Positions 19,562-27,956 of a DNA stretch of 64,000 bases are shown here, one piece after another. Origin of the DNA: Deltaproteobacteria bacterium HGW-Deltaproteobacteria-2. GTDB taxonomy: Bacteria > Desulfobacterota > Syntrophia > Syntrophales > Smithellaceae. The stretch lies in contig PHBC01000001.1 in NCBI GenBank assembly GCA_002840505.1, positions 767,738-831,737 of the forward strand. The letters run 5' to 3'. The number at the start of each line of letters is the position of its first letter. Position 1 is the first letter of the stretch. Position numbers and translations under genes: made by a program. The notes under the pieces were generated by a model, which saw nothing but the letters and a program-made list of their open reading frames with translations, searched no databases and was not told where the DNA came from.

Positions 19562-20986
19562 TCAACCGAAGCGGCTACAATGTTTTTGAAAACGCACCAT
19601 TGCGCCAATTGCTCTTTCAAAGGAAGGAAAAGCGGGAACTCCGGCTTCACAGAACCGCCTCCGAAGCTGTGATCCCTTTATGATGAGATCCTGATCACCG
19701 CCGTCATAATCAATTGTAAAGACTGTTGGTTTGGCTTTCTTGTGTGTTTTGATGAAATGTACGATTTCAGCAACCGAATCGGGAATATCCGGACTGTGAA
19801 ACGCAAGACGCGGAATTAAGCGGTCGACAATCACCATGTGAATATTTTCATCTTTATAGGCCACGTCCAGCACTTCAAAAAGACGCTCAGGCACAAGAAA
19901 AACCTCCCAGAGGTCAAGTGGATTTCCGGCGATGCTTCCAGCTGTGGGCACAAATGGACGGATTCTTTCCATGCTTTCATTTGATAGTGTGGGCACATCC
20001 AGTCCGGCCCGAATGCATGAGTCAGAAAAAATAACGCTGTTGCCGCCTCCGCCGCCGATAATGAATACTCCTTTACCGTGTGTTTTAGGCAGAAGCGAAA
20101 ATGCCAGACCTGTATCGACCCATTCATTCATGTTAGTGACACGTACAATGCCTGTTTGTTCGCAGACTGCATTCCATATTCTTTGATTGCCGGCCATTCT
20201 TCCCGTGTGGGATTCAACCGTCGCTGTCCCCTGGGCTGATTCGCCACCTTTCAGCATGATGATGGGTTTGCTGGGCGATATAGCCCTGGCCAGATTAAAA
20301 AATCGTCTTCCGTCACTGATGCTTTCCAGATAGACAGCGATGATGCTGACATCATTATCGTCAGCCATGAACTCCAGAAAGTCCGGGCTGTCCAACACTG
20401 TCGCATTGCCGATACTTGCCGCTTTACTCACACCTATGCCCAGCGAACAAACATATTCCGTGAAGCGCTGCGTCACGCTGCCGCTCTGGGAGATAATTCC
20501 CAAACAGCCGTCGCGACCGGGAACGCCGCCCCAGGCCGTCAGGTGCACAGATGGACAATAAGGTCCCATGCAGTTGGGACCCATAATCAGAAGATTGCGC
20601 TCTGCGGCTATCTCTACAATTTTATTCTCCAGCCGCTTTCCTTCTTGTGTTCCGATCTCACTGAAACCTGACGTCAGTATATGAATGTAGCGAACACCCG
20701 CCTTTGCGCAGTCCTCGAGCACGGATGGCACTATATCGGCCTTCACCGCAATCATCACCAGATCGGGTATCTCCGGAAGCGCTGCAAGCGAAGGATAAGC
20801 CTTCAGCCCCTGAATCTGCAATGCTTTGGGATTGATCGGATAAAGGCGTCCTTCATATCCCGCCTTCAGATAGTGACTGAGGAAACTGTTTCCTCCAAAA
20901 GTAAATGCTTCACGGGAGACGCCGATAACGGCGATGCTTTCTGGCTTGAAAAATCTGCCAAGCTCCGATGCTCGACGACGTGACAT
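19562..20986 (-). CDS. acyl-CoA synthetase (NDP-forming), alpha-type subunit
   Basis: A 474-residue CoA-binding/ligase protein related to the alpha subunit of ADP-forming acetyl-CoA synthetase. An N-terminal CoA-binding Rossmann domain (residues 12-110; ESIAVIGVSRE, GRLYPINPKA) is followed by two succinyl-CoA-ligase-like domains (LIMGPNCMGPY, GIISQSGSVTQRF, IIMLKGGESAQGTA). The phosphohistidine position is present in VESHTGRMAG. No ATP-grasp beta subunit is fused or adjacent, so it needs a partner encoded elsewhere, or it has another role. Enzymes of this type make ATP from acyl-CoA in fermentative and syntrophic anaerobes, which fits the suggested lifestyle. The substrate is unknown. Confidence 0.82.
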   Translation of the reverse strand: MSRRRASELGRFFKPESIAVIGVSREAFTFGGNSFLSHYLKAGYEGRLYPINPKALQIQGLKAYPSLAALPEIPDLVMIAVKADIVPSVLEDCAKAGVRYIHILTSGFSEIGTQEGKRLENKIVEIAAERNLLIMGPNCMGPYCPSVHLTAWGGVPGRDGCLGIISQSGSVTQRFTEYVCSLGIGVSKAASIGNATVLDSPDFLEFMADDNDVSIIAVYLESISDGRRFFNLARAISPSKPIIMLKGGESAQGTATVESHTGRMAGNQRIWNAVCEQTGIVRVTNMNEWVDTGLAFSLLPKTHGKGVFIIGGGGGNSVIFSDSCIRAGLDVPTLSNESMERIRPFVPTAGSIAGNPLDLWEVFLVPERLFEVLDVAYKDENIHMVIVDRLIPRLAFHSPDIPDSVAEIVHFIKTHKKAKPTVFTIDYDGGDQDLIIKGSQLRRRFCEAGVPAFPSFERAIGAMVRFQKHCSRFG

Positions 20987-21189
20987 AAATTTTACCTCTA
21001 TTCATTTTCGTTGCGGGTGATCGTGCCCCGCGTTTTTCTACCATAAGTTAAGTTAGAGTTCAGCCATTTTTTAAGCCGCTATCGATTAAGAATTGAATAA
21101 ATGTTGAGGATTTCAGGAAGAAATATTGAAATAAACAATAAATGTCGATTGCTAATTCTATTTATGTTCCCTGCTCTGACAAAACTTGA

Positions 21190-21819
21190 TCAACGGCATA
21201 TTCCTTTGTTTTTAGCCAATTCCAGTGCTTTACAAACTCCTAATTTACAAGCCTTTTGTAAATCCCTGCAACCCGATTTGTCATTGTCCTGTTTTAAATA
21301 AGCAAGACCCCTGTTATTGTAAGCATCGGCATAATTCGGTTGCAAATGAATGGCTTTATTATAGTCTTCTATGGCACGTTGATATTGGTGAAGGCTGCCG
21401 TAATTAATCCCTCTGCTGTTGTATGCGATTATTGAATTTGGTTCCAGACGGAGAACTTTATTATAGTCCTCTATGGCATTTTGATATTGACCAATATTGT
21501 TGTAAACAGTTCCCCTGTTGTAGTAGGCCAAAACATTATCCGGTTTGAGGCGGATAGCTTCATTATAGTCCTCTATGGCACGCTGATTCTGGCCAAGATT
21601 TTTGTAAGCAACCCCTCGCTGGTTGTAAGTCTCAGCGTTATTAGGCTGCAGTTTAATAGCGTTATTCAAGTATTCAATTGCCTTATTCGGCTCCGTATAT
21701 TGTTTCCCGTCCCATAACAGGCGCGCTCTGCTAATCCAGTCTTCCGCCGATTTGCCCTTTTCCGAGCATGAACAAAGAAAAATTAAAACACAAAAGATAA
21801 AAACGATAATCTTGCGCAT
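21190..21819 (-). CDS. TPR-repeat lipoprotein
   Basis: A 209-residue protein with a lipoprotein signal peptide (hydrophobic core, then lipobox LCSC near residues 15-18). About four to five tetratricopeptide repeats of 34 residues each occupy residues 45-180 (for example YNQRGVAYKNLGQNQRAIED). The repeats are similar at DNA level with a 102-bp period, consistent with recent internal duplication. TPRs form protein-binding superhelices. A membrane-anchored scaffold is likely, but no partner is evident. It stands alone between convergent and divergent neighbours. Confidence 0.85.
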   Translation of the reverse strand: MRKIIVFIFCVLIFLCSCSEKGKSAEDWISRARLLWDGKQYTEPNKAIEYLNNAIKLQPNNAETYNQRGVAYKNLGQNQRAIEDYNEAIRLKPDNVLAYYNRGTVYNNIGQYQNAIEDYNKVLRLEPNSIIAYNSRGINYGSLHQYQRAIEDYNKAIHLQPNYADAYNNRGLAYLKQDNDKSGCRDLQKACKLGVCKALELAKNKGICR

Positions 21820-22082
21820 AAAATCTCCGTTCGTATTTTTATTTGTTTTTTTATTATCACAATTGTTGAGAAAATTATATTAATAATTATTTACCTGCAG
21901 ATCCCAGGGCTGCAAACGATTGCAGTAAATACTTCCGATGTGAGGAATAGCAAAATCCATCAATTTAGAGCAAATTGAGCACGCTCCTCGTTTTCCAGCA
22001 ACAAATATATTCTTGCAATATCCGGCTCTTTCGACATAATTATCTCGGCGATTTTAAAATATTAAAGGAGAGGGAATTACTC

Positions 22083-23642
22083 ATGGGAAATATTTCTTTT
22101 GAAATGACCAGAAGGCAACTGATGCAGACAGTGGCGGCATCCGCCTTTTTTCTGGGAATGCCGAATATTACCGGTTGCTCGTCTATTCCCAAATATCAAC
22201 CGGCAGGCACCATCGAGGGTAAAACACTTTATCTCATCCATAGCAATGTTCTTGATGTTATCCTGGGTGTCATCCGTCGTGACCAAACTATTGCCATACG
22301 GAATGGTGTCATTGAAACTATTGCCAATGAAAGCCCCTCTGCAAGGGAAGGCGATATAATTATAGATTTGAAAAATCAGTTTATTATACCCGGCTTGATT
22401 GACGCGCATTGCCATGCGACCCTGCCTGGCCAATCGGAGCTCAATCCTTTGGGAATTTTAACAATTATGAATCAACAGAAAAGAAATTACATCCAGCAGA
22501 TAAAGCATGGCGTGACGACTATCCGCGACATGGGCGCGATGCCGAAATTACTGCATGACTTCATATCACAAATAGAAAAAGGTGATCTCATCGGTCCGCG
22601 GGTTGTTTACTGCAATTCATTCACCAATATCTATGGCGGGCACCCCGATATTGATCCTTCAGACGTCAGCATTTTTTCTCCGGTGGTGATTGCGTTTGCC
22701 GGTGACACCAATTTATGGTTCAAGAATACAAAGGATCTGGAAGAAAAGATGCGGAAAAACTCCGCCTTCGGCGCATCGTTTATCAAACTAACCATGGACC
22801 AAAAGTCCGTGCTGTGCGGAAAAGGTGAGATTCCAGCTTATACAGATGAACATCTAAAATTGATATTTGACTACGCGCAGAAAAATAATCTGGCCACGGC
22901 CGGACACATTCATACCAAATTCGGGTTTGACCGTGCTCTGCAATACGGGATCAGTTCGATGGAGCATTCCATTGCTGACGCGGTGCTGACGGAGAAAGAA
23001 ATAACCGCAATGGCTAAAAAGAATATCTCCATTGTGCCAACCATGATCATCGCGCAAATGCTGGCCGCACCGGAAGCCTATGAGGAACTGCCTCAAAAAT
23101 ACCGTAACGATTTCATTGATAGAGAAATGACCATTCGACGCGAATACATAAATTCTTCATTGGGAGATTATACTGAAACATCCATTCATGAAAGCAATAT
23201 AGTTCATCTAAAAAACTATCGTAAACACGGTTGTGGCAATTTATACCAAAAAGGAATGTATATGCCCAATCCTGAAATTTATTTCGATATCCTGCTTGTC
23301 GGACCACGAAATTTAATGGCGATGAAAGACGCGGGCATTGCCATTGGCTGCGGCACAGACTCCGGAGTTCCTTTTTCATATCATGGAAGTCTATGGCGCG
23401 AAATGGAAATGCTGGGCCGCGTTGGATTTTCTTGTCTGGAAGCCTTGCAGTGCGCCACCATCAACAACGCAAAGATTATCGGAATGGCCGACAAAATCGG
23501 ATCGGTGGATAAAGGAAAATACGCTGATCTGGTTGTACTGAAAGAAAACCCTTTGGAAAACATCAAAGCTTGTCGTAATCCGCAAGCCGTCATCAAAGAC
23601 GGCAAGATTTATGATGTCAGCAAAATTATATTTAATGCATAA
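22083..23642 (+). CDS. exported amidohydrolase (imidazolonepropionase-like)
   Basis: Metal-dependent hydrolase of about 519 residues. A longer frame opens at 21975, but ATG 22083 has AAAGGAGAG just upstream and starts directly at the export signal. The signal carries a twin-arginine-like TRRQLMQ, a hydrophobic stretch, then a lipobox ITGC, suggesting a Tat-exported lipoprotein. Catalytic-domain motifs are the first metal-binding pair in DAHCHA (residues about 110-115), a second His in AGHIHTK, then EHSI, and the final aspartate in GTDSG. The C-terminal closing strand GKYADLVVLKENPLE is typical of amidohydrolases and dipeptidases. The substrate is unknown. Confidence 0.85.
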   Translation: MGNISFEMTRRQLMQTVAASAFFLGMPNITGCSSIPKYQPAGTIEGKTLYLIHSNVLDVILGVIRRDQTIAIRNGVIETIANESPSAREGDIIIDLKNQFIIPGLIDAHCHATLPGQSELNPLGILTIMNQQKRNYIQQIKHGVTTIRDMGAMPKLLHDFISQIEKGDLIGPRVVYCNSFTNIYGGHPDIDPSDVSIFSPVVIAFAGDTNLWFKNTKDLEEKMRKNSAFGASFIKLTMDQKSVLCGKGEIPAYTDEHLKLIFDYAQKNNLATAGHIHTKFGFDRALQYGISSMEHSIADAVLTEKEITAMAKKNISIVPTMIIAQMLAAPEAYEELPQKYRNDFIDREMTIRREYINSSLGDYTETSIHESNIVHLKNYRKHGCGNLYQKGMYMPNPEIYFDILLVGPRNLMAMKDAGIAIGCGTDSGVPFSYHGSLWREMEMLGRVGFSCLEALQCATINNAKIIGMADKIGSVDKGKYADLVVLKENPLENIKACRNPQAVIKDGKIYDVSKIIFNA

Positions 23643-23683
23643 CGATTTCGTTTCTGTGATCTGGAGGATTTAAAAAAATTCGA

Positions 23684-24133
23684 TTAACAGGGAGGGGAAT
23701 AGGAGCCTATTATCTTTTTGTGATCGGTACCGATTTCGGAAAACGTAACGCCCACTACATTCTTATGCACTCTGGTTATTTTGGTCACACCCTCTATCCA
23801 GTCTTGATTAATTTTCATTTTCAGCTTGTAAAAACTCCCAATTGCAAGTCCGTTGACATGATCTTCAAAAGAAAAAGAAGCTCCAATTTCGGAGATATTT
23901 TTAATGATAACCGGAATGTCCTTCTCTGCTAAAAGAATACCGGGCAAAGAACATCTCTTCCGATGCGCAGATCTAGTATCAAACAATAATTGATATTTTG
24001 CTCCACACATACAAGCTCGATCCAGAACTTTGTTTTGCAGTTCCTTTTCAGGCTTAGTATTTGTTTTTACCCCGCAGTCAGGACAGATAATTACTGCCCA
24101 CCCTAAAGGGTTTACGAGTACTTTGGAAACCAT
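23684..24133 (-). CDS. PilZ-domain protein with N-terminal zinc-ribbon-like segment
   Basis: A 149-residue protein. The N-terminal 50 residues hold two CxxC-like knuckles (CPDCG and CMCG), suggesting a small zinc ribbon. The C-terminal part reads like a PilZ domain: a basic stretch HRKRCSLPG, then IKNISEIGASFSF (matching the [D/N]xSxxG motif), then strands ending VVGVTFSEI. PilZ domains bind cyclic di-GMP. The arginine pattern (R-x3-R) is only partly matched, so nucleotide binding is uncertain. ATG 24133 is preceded by GGAGAG at a nine-base spacing. A strong promoter lies upstream at 24248-24276. Confidence 0.7.
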   Translation of the reverse strand: MVSKVLVNPLGWAVIICPDCGVKTNTKPEKELQNKVLDRACMCGAKYQLLFDTRSAHRKRCSLPGILLAEKDIPVIIKNISEIGASFSFEDHVNGLAIGSFYKLKMKINQDWIEGVTKITRVHKNVVGVTFSEIGTDHKKIIGSYSPPC

Positions 24134-24247
24134 GTATTTTCTCTCTCCGGATAATCCAGTTTCTTCTCCATCTTTAATTTGTAGTCTTTACATTCTTCAC
24201 AAATATTATTGCTGAGCATCGCTTGACAGTAATTTTTATGGTGTGCG

Positions 24248-24276
24248 AGTATATGAACAATGATTTTGTTTGTCAA
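24248..24276 (-). promoter_or_regulatory. sigma-70-type promoter for the PilZ gene
   Basis: Minus strand: TTGACA (24271-24276), 17-bp spacer, TATACT (24248-24253). This is close to consensus and drives transcription toward the PilZ-domain gene, with an untranslated leader of roughly 105 bases. Confidence 0.6.
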
Positions 24277-24357
24277 AGAATTTTTGAGAATAAAATTAAT
24301 ATATTGGTATTGCATAGAAGAAATTTAATATATTAATTTATTAAGGATTGAGTTATT

Positions 24358-24507
24358 ATGGATAATCTTTTCAGCAGGAGAATACTTCTCGTGAACAGAC
24401 GCTATATGTTTTCGCCGGCAGTATTTATTATATTGGTCATTTTCTCCATCTTCATTTCGCGCGAACTGTATAAAATATTCCTTAATGAACAAAGAAAAGC
24501 TAAATAA
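24358..24507 (+). CDS. small single-helix membrane protein (49 residues)
   Basis: A short frame starting at ATG 24358, with AAGGA about a dozen bases upstream, and ending at TAA 24505-24507. The product has a basic N-terminus (MDNLFSRRILLVNRRYMF), one hydrophobic helix (residues 18-34, AVFIILVIFSIFI) and a charged tail (NEQRKAK). Its stop lies 15 bp before the nitrilase-family start, and the nitrilase ribosome-binding site falls in that gap, as in an operon. No homologue is recognised. The topology (basic side inside, one helix) suggests an inner-membrane micro-protein that may act with the genes downstream. Confidence 0.5.
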   Translation: MDNLFSRRILLVNRRYMFSPAVFIILVIFSIFISRELYKIFLNEQRKAK

Positions 24508-24522
24508 CAAATAAGGAGAACC

Positions 24523-25461
24523 ATGAAGAAGCCTGTCAAAGTCGCCGCAATCCAACTTGCTACAAAAATAGGAGATTCAAACACGAATATCGCCAGCTGT
24601 GAGCGATTAGCACTTATGGCTATCAAGGAGGAAGCGCGTTGGATAGCTCTACCGGAATTTTTTACTACGGGAGTCAGCTGGAATCCGAAGATTGTCGAGG
24701 CCATTCAGAACATTGACGGCACAGCCGCAAGTTTTATACGTGACTTTTCGGCAAAACATCAAGTTGTTTTGGGAGGTTCATTTTTGTGCAGGCTATCCGA
24801 TGGCAGTGTACGCAATCGCTACCAGTGTTATGCTAACGGCTCTCTTCTGGGCCAGCACGACAAAGATCTTCCTACGATGTGGGAAAATTATTTCTATGAA
24901 GGCGGTGATTCGACTGATAGCGGCATTCTCGGGATCTATAACAACACACGTATTGGCGCGGCCGTCTGTTGGGAATTTATGCGCACTATGACCGCACGGA
25001 GGCTGCGCAATCAAGTGGATGTGATCATGGGCGGTTCCTGCTGGTGGAGCATACCAACCAATTTCCCTGACATGCTCCAGAGGCTTTGGGAACCGGCAAA
25101 TAATCGTTGCTCCCTTGCGGCCATACAGGATAGCGCCCGTCTCATCGGTGCTCCGGTCATTCATGCCGCGCATTGCGGGGAGATTGAGTGCCCGATGCCG
25201 GGTTTACCGATCAAATACCGGGGTTACTTTGAAGGAAATGCGGCCATTGTGGATGCGAGCGGTCAAGTGTTGGCGAATCGCAGTGCCTCAGAGGGCGAAG
25301 GTATCGTTTGCGCAGAAATATCGATGGACGCACAAACAACTACTGAAGAAATCCCCCATCGTTACTGGCTGCGCAAAAGAGGATTCCTGCCTGCTTTTGC
25401 ATGGCATCATCAACGCTTGTTGGGTCGGCGCTGGTATAAACGTAATGTGCGCCGGACATAA
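24523..25461 (+). CDS. carbon-nitrogen hydrolase (nitrilase superfamily)
   Basis: A 312-residue hydrolase with all three catalytic residues of the nitrilase fold: Glu45 in ALPEFF, Lys in HDKDLPTMWE, and Cys in AAVCWEFMR. The family splits C-N bonds of nitriles, amides or carbamoyl groups, or carries out amide condensation. The subfamily is not obvious. The Trp-rich segment GGSCWWSIPTNFP and the basic C-terminus (RKRGFLPAF, then a run of arginines) are unusual landmarks. ATG 24523 has AAGGAG upstream. It is followed after 52 bp by a flavodoxin-ferredoxin gene in the same direction. Confidence 0.88.
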   Translation: MKKPVKVAAIQLATKIGDSNTNIASCERLALMAIKEEARWIALPEFFTTGVSWNPKIVEAIQNIDGTAASFIRDFSAKHQVVLGGSFLCRLSDGSVRNRYQCYANGSLLGQHDKDLPTMWENYFYEGGDSTDSGILGIYNNTRIGAAVCWEFMRTMTARRLRNQVDVIMGGSCWWSIPTNFPDMLQRLWEPANNRCSLAAIQDSARLIGAPVIHAAHCGEIECPMPGLPIKYRGYFEGNAAIVDASGQVLANRSASEGEGIVCAEISMDAQTTTEEIPHRYWLRKRGFLPAFAWHHQRLLGRRWYKRNVRRT

Positions 25462-25513
25462 AATTTTGTTGTATTCTTTCTTCTACGAAAAAAATATTAT
25501 AGAAGGAGATTGT

Positions 25514-26464
25514 ATGGATACACGACGAGACTTCATCAAAAAAAGTGCCATCATAGGCACAGCTTTGTGCCTCCCGGTTTCTCTTACACAAGAAAGCATC
25601 GCTGCCTATCCCGATTTAAAAACACGCTCTCCGAAAAAAGTCCTGATTTTATGGTACAGCCAGACAGGCCATACTTATAGATACGCCAGGCTAATCGGCT
25701 GCATTTTGAAAGGTAAAAATTTAGAGGTAGATGTGTGCGAAATCCAGGAAACGGATAAAAAAATCCTACCTGATTATGATTTTATCATCGTTGGCAGTCC
25801 TGTTTTTTATTATGATACACCTTCCAATGTCAGTGATTGGCTGGAAGAAATTCCATCCATCAAGGGAACACCGGTTGCCACGTTCGTTTCCTTTGGTGGT
25901 CCCGAAGGCAATCAGCACAACGCCTCCTGTCACATTCTCAAAATCCTGGCAAGCAAAGGCGGAGTACCCGTAGGAAGGGATGCGTTTCGAAATATTCCCT
26001 CTTATCCCACACCAAAATGGGACAGTGCCAATCAAAAATCCGGACAACACCTGCCCAACGCAGCAACATTTGATCAGGTACGCCGTTTTACGGCAGACAC
26101 TCTGACAAGAATTTCCCGAGGTGAGACAATTTCCATTAGCTATGAAATTGCTTTGAGAGAAGGTTTGCGGGCTTTGCCTCTTATCTGGTTAAACAAGAAA
26201 GCAATCAATAAACATACGGTGGACGCCTCAAAATGTATCGGTTGTGGAACATGTGTTAGAAAATGCCCGACCAAAGCCATCAATCCTTTTAAACAAACTG
26301 TTGACAGAGACAAATGTCTGGCCTGTTTCGGATGTCTGAATAATTGCCCTGCCGATGCCGTAGTGATGGAATACAGAGGCCAGCGTCTATACGGTTTCCC
26401 CGAATATTTAAAACGAAACAATATTACAATTATGGAACCACCGGAATTTAAGACGTGCACTTGA
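25514..26464 (+). CDS. Tat-exported flavodoxin / 2x[4Fe-4S] ferredoxin fusion protein
   Basis: About 316 residues from ATG 25514, which has AGAAGGAG upstream; the frame is open further upstream, overlapping the nitrilase gene, but that part is not coding. The N-terminus DTRRDFIKKSAIIGTALCL is a twin-arginine signal. A flavodoxin domain follows (about residues 45-190), with FMN phosphate loop WYSQTGHTYRYA and VGSPVFYYDTPSNV. The C-terminus holds two four-cysteine clusters, CIGCGTCVRKCP and CLACFGCLNNCP. Cytoplasmic flavodoxin-ferredoxin fusions of this kind are common in anaerobes; a Tat leader implies folding with cofactors inside and action outside the cytoplasmic membrane. The likely role is electron transfer to or from the membrane protein or hydrolase encoded beside it, as inference. 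Confidence 0.87.
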   Translation: MDTRRDFIKKSAIIGTALCLPVSLTQESIAAYPDLKTRSPKKVLILWYSQTGHTYRYARLIGCILKGKNLEVDVCEIQETDKKILPDYDFIIVGSPVFYYDTPSNVSDWLEEIPSIKGTPVATFVSFGGPEGNQHNASCHILKILASKGGVPVGRDAFRNIPSYPTPKWDSANQKSGQHLPNAATFDQVRRFTADTLTRISRGETISISYEIALREGLRALPLIWLNKKAINKHTVDASKCIGCGTCVRKCPTKAINPFKQTVDRDKCLACFGCLNNCPADAVVMEYRGQRLYGFPEYLKRNNITIMEPPEFKTCT

Positions 26465-26489
26465 AATTATAAGGTGGAAGACCGGCAAA

Positions 26490-26966
26490 ATGACTAAACG
26501 GAAATTGGCATCGATTATGGAGTGGCTTCGGCCTGCGGGTATTGGACTTGCTATTTTTTTCGCCTACTACGCAGGCCATGACCCGATATCACAATTTCAT
26601 ATTATGGGGTTGTTCATAGTCATGATTATGTCCGGCACGGTGGCCTTTGAATCTCTAATACTGGGAGAAGCGGCCTCCGAGAAAATCGGCTATGCGCCAA
26701 ATCGCGCTTATCAAATTCAATCGGGACTAGCCAACGCGGCCACAGCCGTCACTGCCGTGCTTGTTTATGTGCTGGATTGGGGACGATACGCTGATGCAAC
26801 AATCGTCACAGCGATGTTGATTTTCTTTACTTTCTCAGCGGCCAATCATCTGGCCACAGCCATCAGGAACGGGAACATGAAACCTGTTAACTTATTACGT
26901 CCTGCGATGACATTGGTGTTGCTTGGCTTACTGCTGCCTCTTATGATAAAAGCGCTGTCTTCGTAA
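26490..26966 (+). CDS. small polytopic membrane protein, unknown function
   Basis: A 158-residue protein with four or five hydrophobic helices, near residues 15-30, 36-58, 78-97, 102-122 and 135-155. It was not recognised with confidence. Conserved-looking polar positions inside or beside helices are [15 protein letters not shown] and the Asn-His pair in SAANHLATA. It lies 25 bp after the flavodoxin-ferredoxin gene and 70 bp before the next gene, in the same direction. It could anchor or receive electrons from the exported flavodoxin protein, but nothing in the sequence proves that. Confidence 0.6.
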   Translation: MTKRKLASIMEWLRPAGIGLAIFFAYYAGHDPISQFHIMGLFIVMIMSGTVAFESLILGEAASEKIGYAPNRAYQIQSGLANAATAVTAVLVYVLDWGRYADATIVTAMLIFFTFSAANHLATAIRNGNMKPVNLLRPAMTLVLLGLLLPLMIKALSS

Positions 26967-27036
26967 AGCTGCACACAGCTTATTAGAACAGAATTTGAAT
27001 AAATACTTGTTCTTATTAAAAAAGGGAGAAAAATTT

Positions 27037-27804
27037 ATGAAACAATTTGTTATCACTCCGGCGGCGGGTAAACGTTTGATTGGAAAAGCAATAGCTAAAA
27101 ATACTGCGATTGTAAAAGCACTGAAAAAAGGAACCATTGTCATTGTTGCCGGAACAACCAATGGCTATGTAGCGGAAGAAATTCTCAAAGAGCTTGGTCA
27201 GGCCAAGGCATTCCAACGGAATCATTTTTACCGCGGAATAATTTTACCGCCAAATCGCCCAACAACATCGACAGGAAGAAGTTATGACGAAAGCAAATTT
27301 CCGGGTGATGTTGTAATAATAAAAGGCGTGTATCAGAAGGGTAAAACAATATTTGATGTGGTCGATGAGCTGCGCGAAGGAGACGTCATTCTGAAGGGAG
27401 CCAATGCCGTTAATTTAATCCAAAGAAGAGCGGCAATTCTGATCGGTGCCCCGAATGCCGGAACCATCGGTGCTTCCCTTCCCGCAATTGTGGGAAGACG
27501 TGTCAAACTAATCGTACCGGTGGGATTAGAAAAACGTGTTTACGAAAATCTTGACGACTTGGCAGTAAAAATGAATGCCCTTGGAGTCCAAGGCCCCCGG
27601 TTTTTGCCTGTGCCGGGAGAAATATTTACCGAGCTTGACGCAATTGAGTTGCTTACAGGCGCTTCAGCTTCTTTGGTTGCGGCAGGCGGCGTAAGTGGCG
27701 CCGAAGGAAGCGTATGGCTGGCTGTCAGCGGTAAACCTTCGCAGGAAAAGGCTGCGGAAATTCTTATAAAATCCGTCGTCAATGAACCGGTGTTTACCTT
27801 CTAA
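27037..27804 (+). CDS. conserved-looking protein of unknown function
   Basis: About 255 residues from ATG 27037, preceded by AAAGGGAG; a longer frame from 26995 lacks a ribosome site. It was not recognised. The sequence looks soluble and alternating alpha/beta, with Gly/Ala-rich loops [29 protein letters not shown] and [18 protein letters not shown], the last resembling a small-molecule or nucleotide-binding turn. A run of basic and hydroxyl residues ([15 protein letters not shown]) sits near residue 80. It is the last gene of the run starting at 24358 and is followed by a palindromic repeat that may end the transcript. Confidence 0.6.
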   Translation: MKQFVITPAAGKRLIGKAIAKNTAIVKALKKGTIVIVAGTTNGYVAEEILKELGQAKAFQRNHFYRGIILPPNRPTTSTGRSYDESKFPGDVVIIKGVYQKGKTIFDVVDELREGDVILKGANAVNLIQRRAAILIGAPNAGTIGASLPAIVGRRVKLIVPVGLEKRVYENLDDLAVKMNALGVQGPRFLPVPGEIFTELDAIELLTGASASLVAAGGVSGAEGSVWLAVSGKPSQEKAAEILIKSVVNEPVFTF

Positions 27805-27811
27805 CAAATTC

Positions 27812-27944
27812 TCCTATTTGTCATTCCGGGCTGGAACTCGGGCGAATGCCTGATGACCCGGAATCCAGGAAATAACAAACACTACTGGATACCGGCCTTC
27901 GCCGGTATGACACCCTTTAAAAGAATGCTCCGAAATGACAAAGG
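27812..27944. repeat. composite palindromic intergenic repeat
   Basis: An outer imperfect inverted pair, TTTGTCATTCCGGG (left) and TCCGAAATGACAAAGG (right), encloses an inner element bounded by TGTCATTCCGG (27819-27829) and CCGGTATGACA (27902-27912). The inner element has a perfect 8-bp hairpin ATACCGGC-CTTC-GCCGGTAT at 27889-27908. Repeats with TGTCATTCC / GGAATGACA ends are widespread in bacterial genomes. It lies between the unknown gene and nth and may act as a transcription end or mRNA-stabilising structure. Confidence 0.7.
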
Positions 27945-27956
27945 ACTTGTTAATTT

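Noticed and set aside
21975-22082. N-terminal extension of the amidohydrolase from 21975
   Set aside because: The ribosome site and export signal both point to ATG 22083.
24112-24315. 67-codon minus-strand frame overlapping the start of the PilZ gene, containing ICEEC
   Set aside because: Its ATG lies upstream of the strong promoter at 24248-24276 that serves the PilZ gene, it lacks a ribosome site and it overlaps PilZ by 22 bp. A shorter leader peptide from 24219 is possible but unsupported.
27819-27912. Transposon end with a gene inside
   Set aside because: The space between the repeat ends holds no coding frame of useful length; treated as an intergenic repeat.
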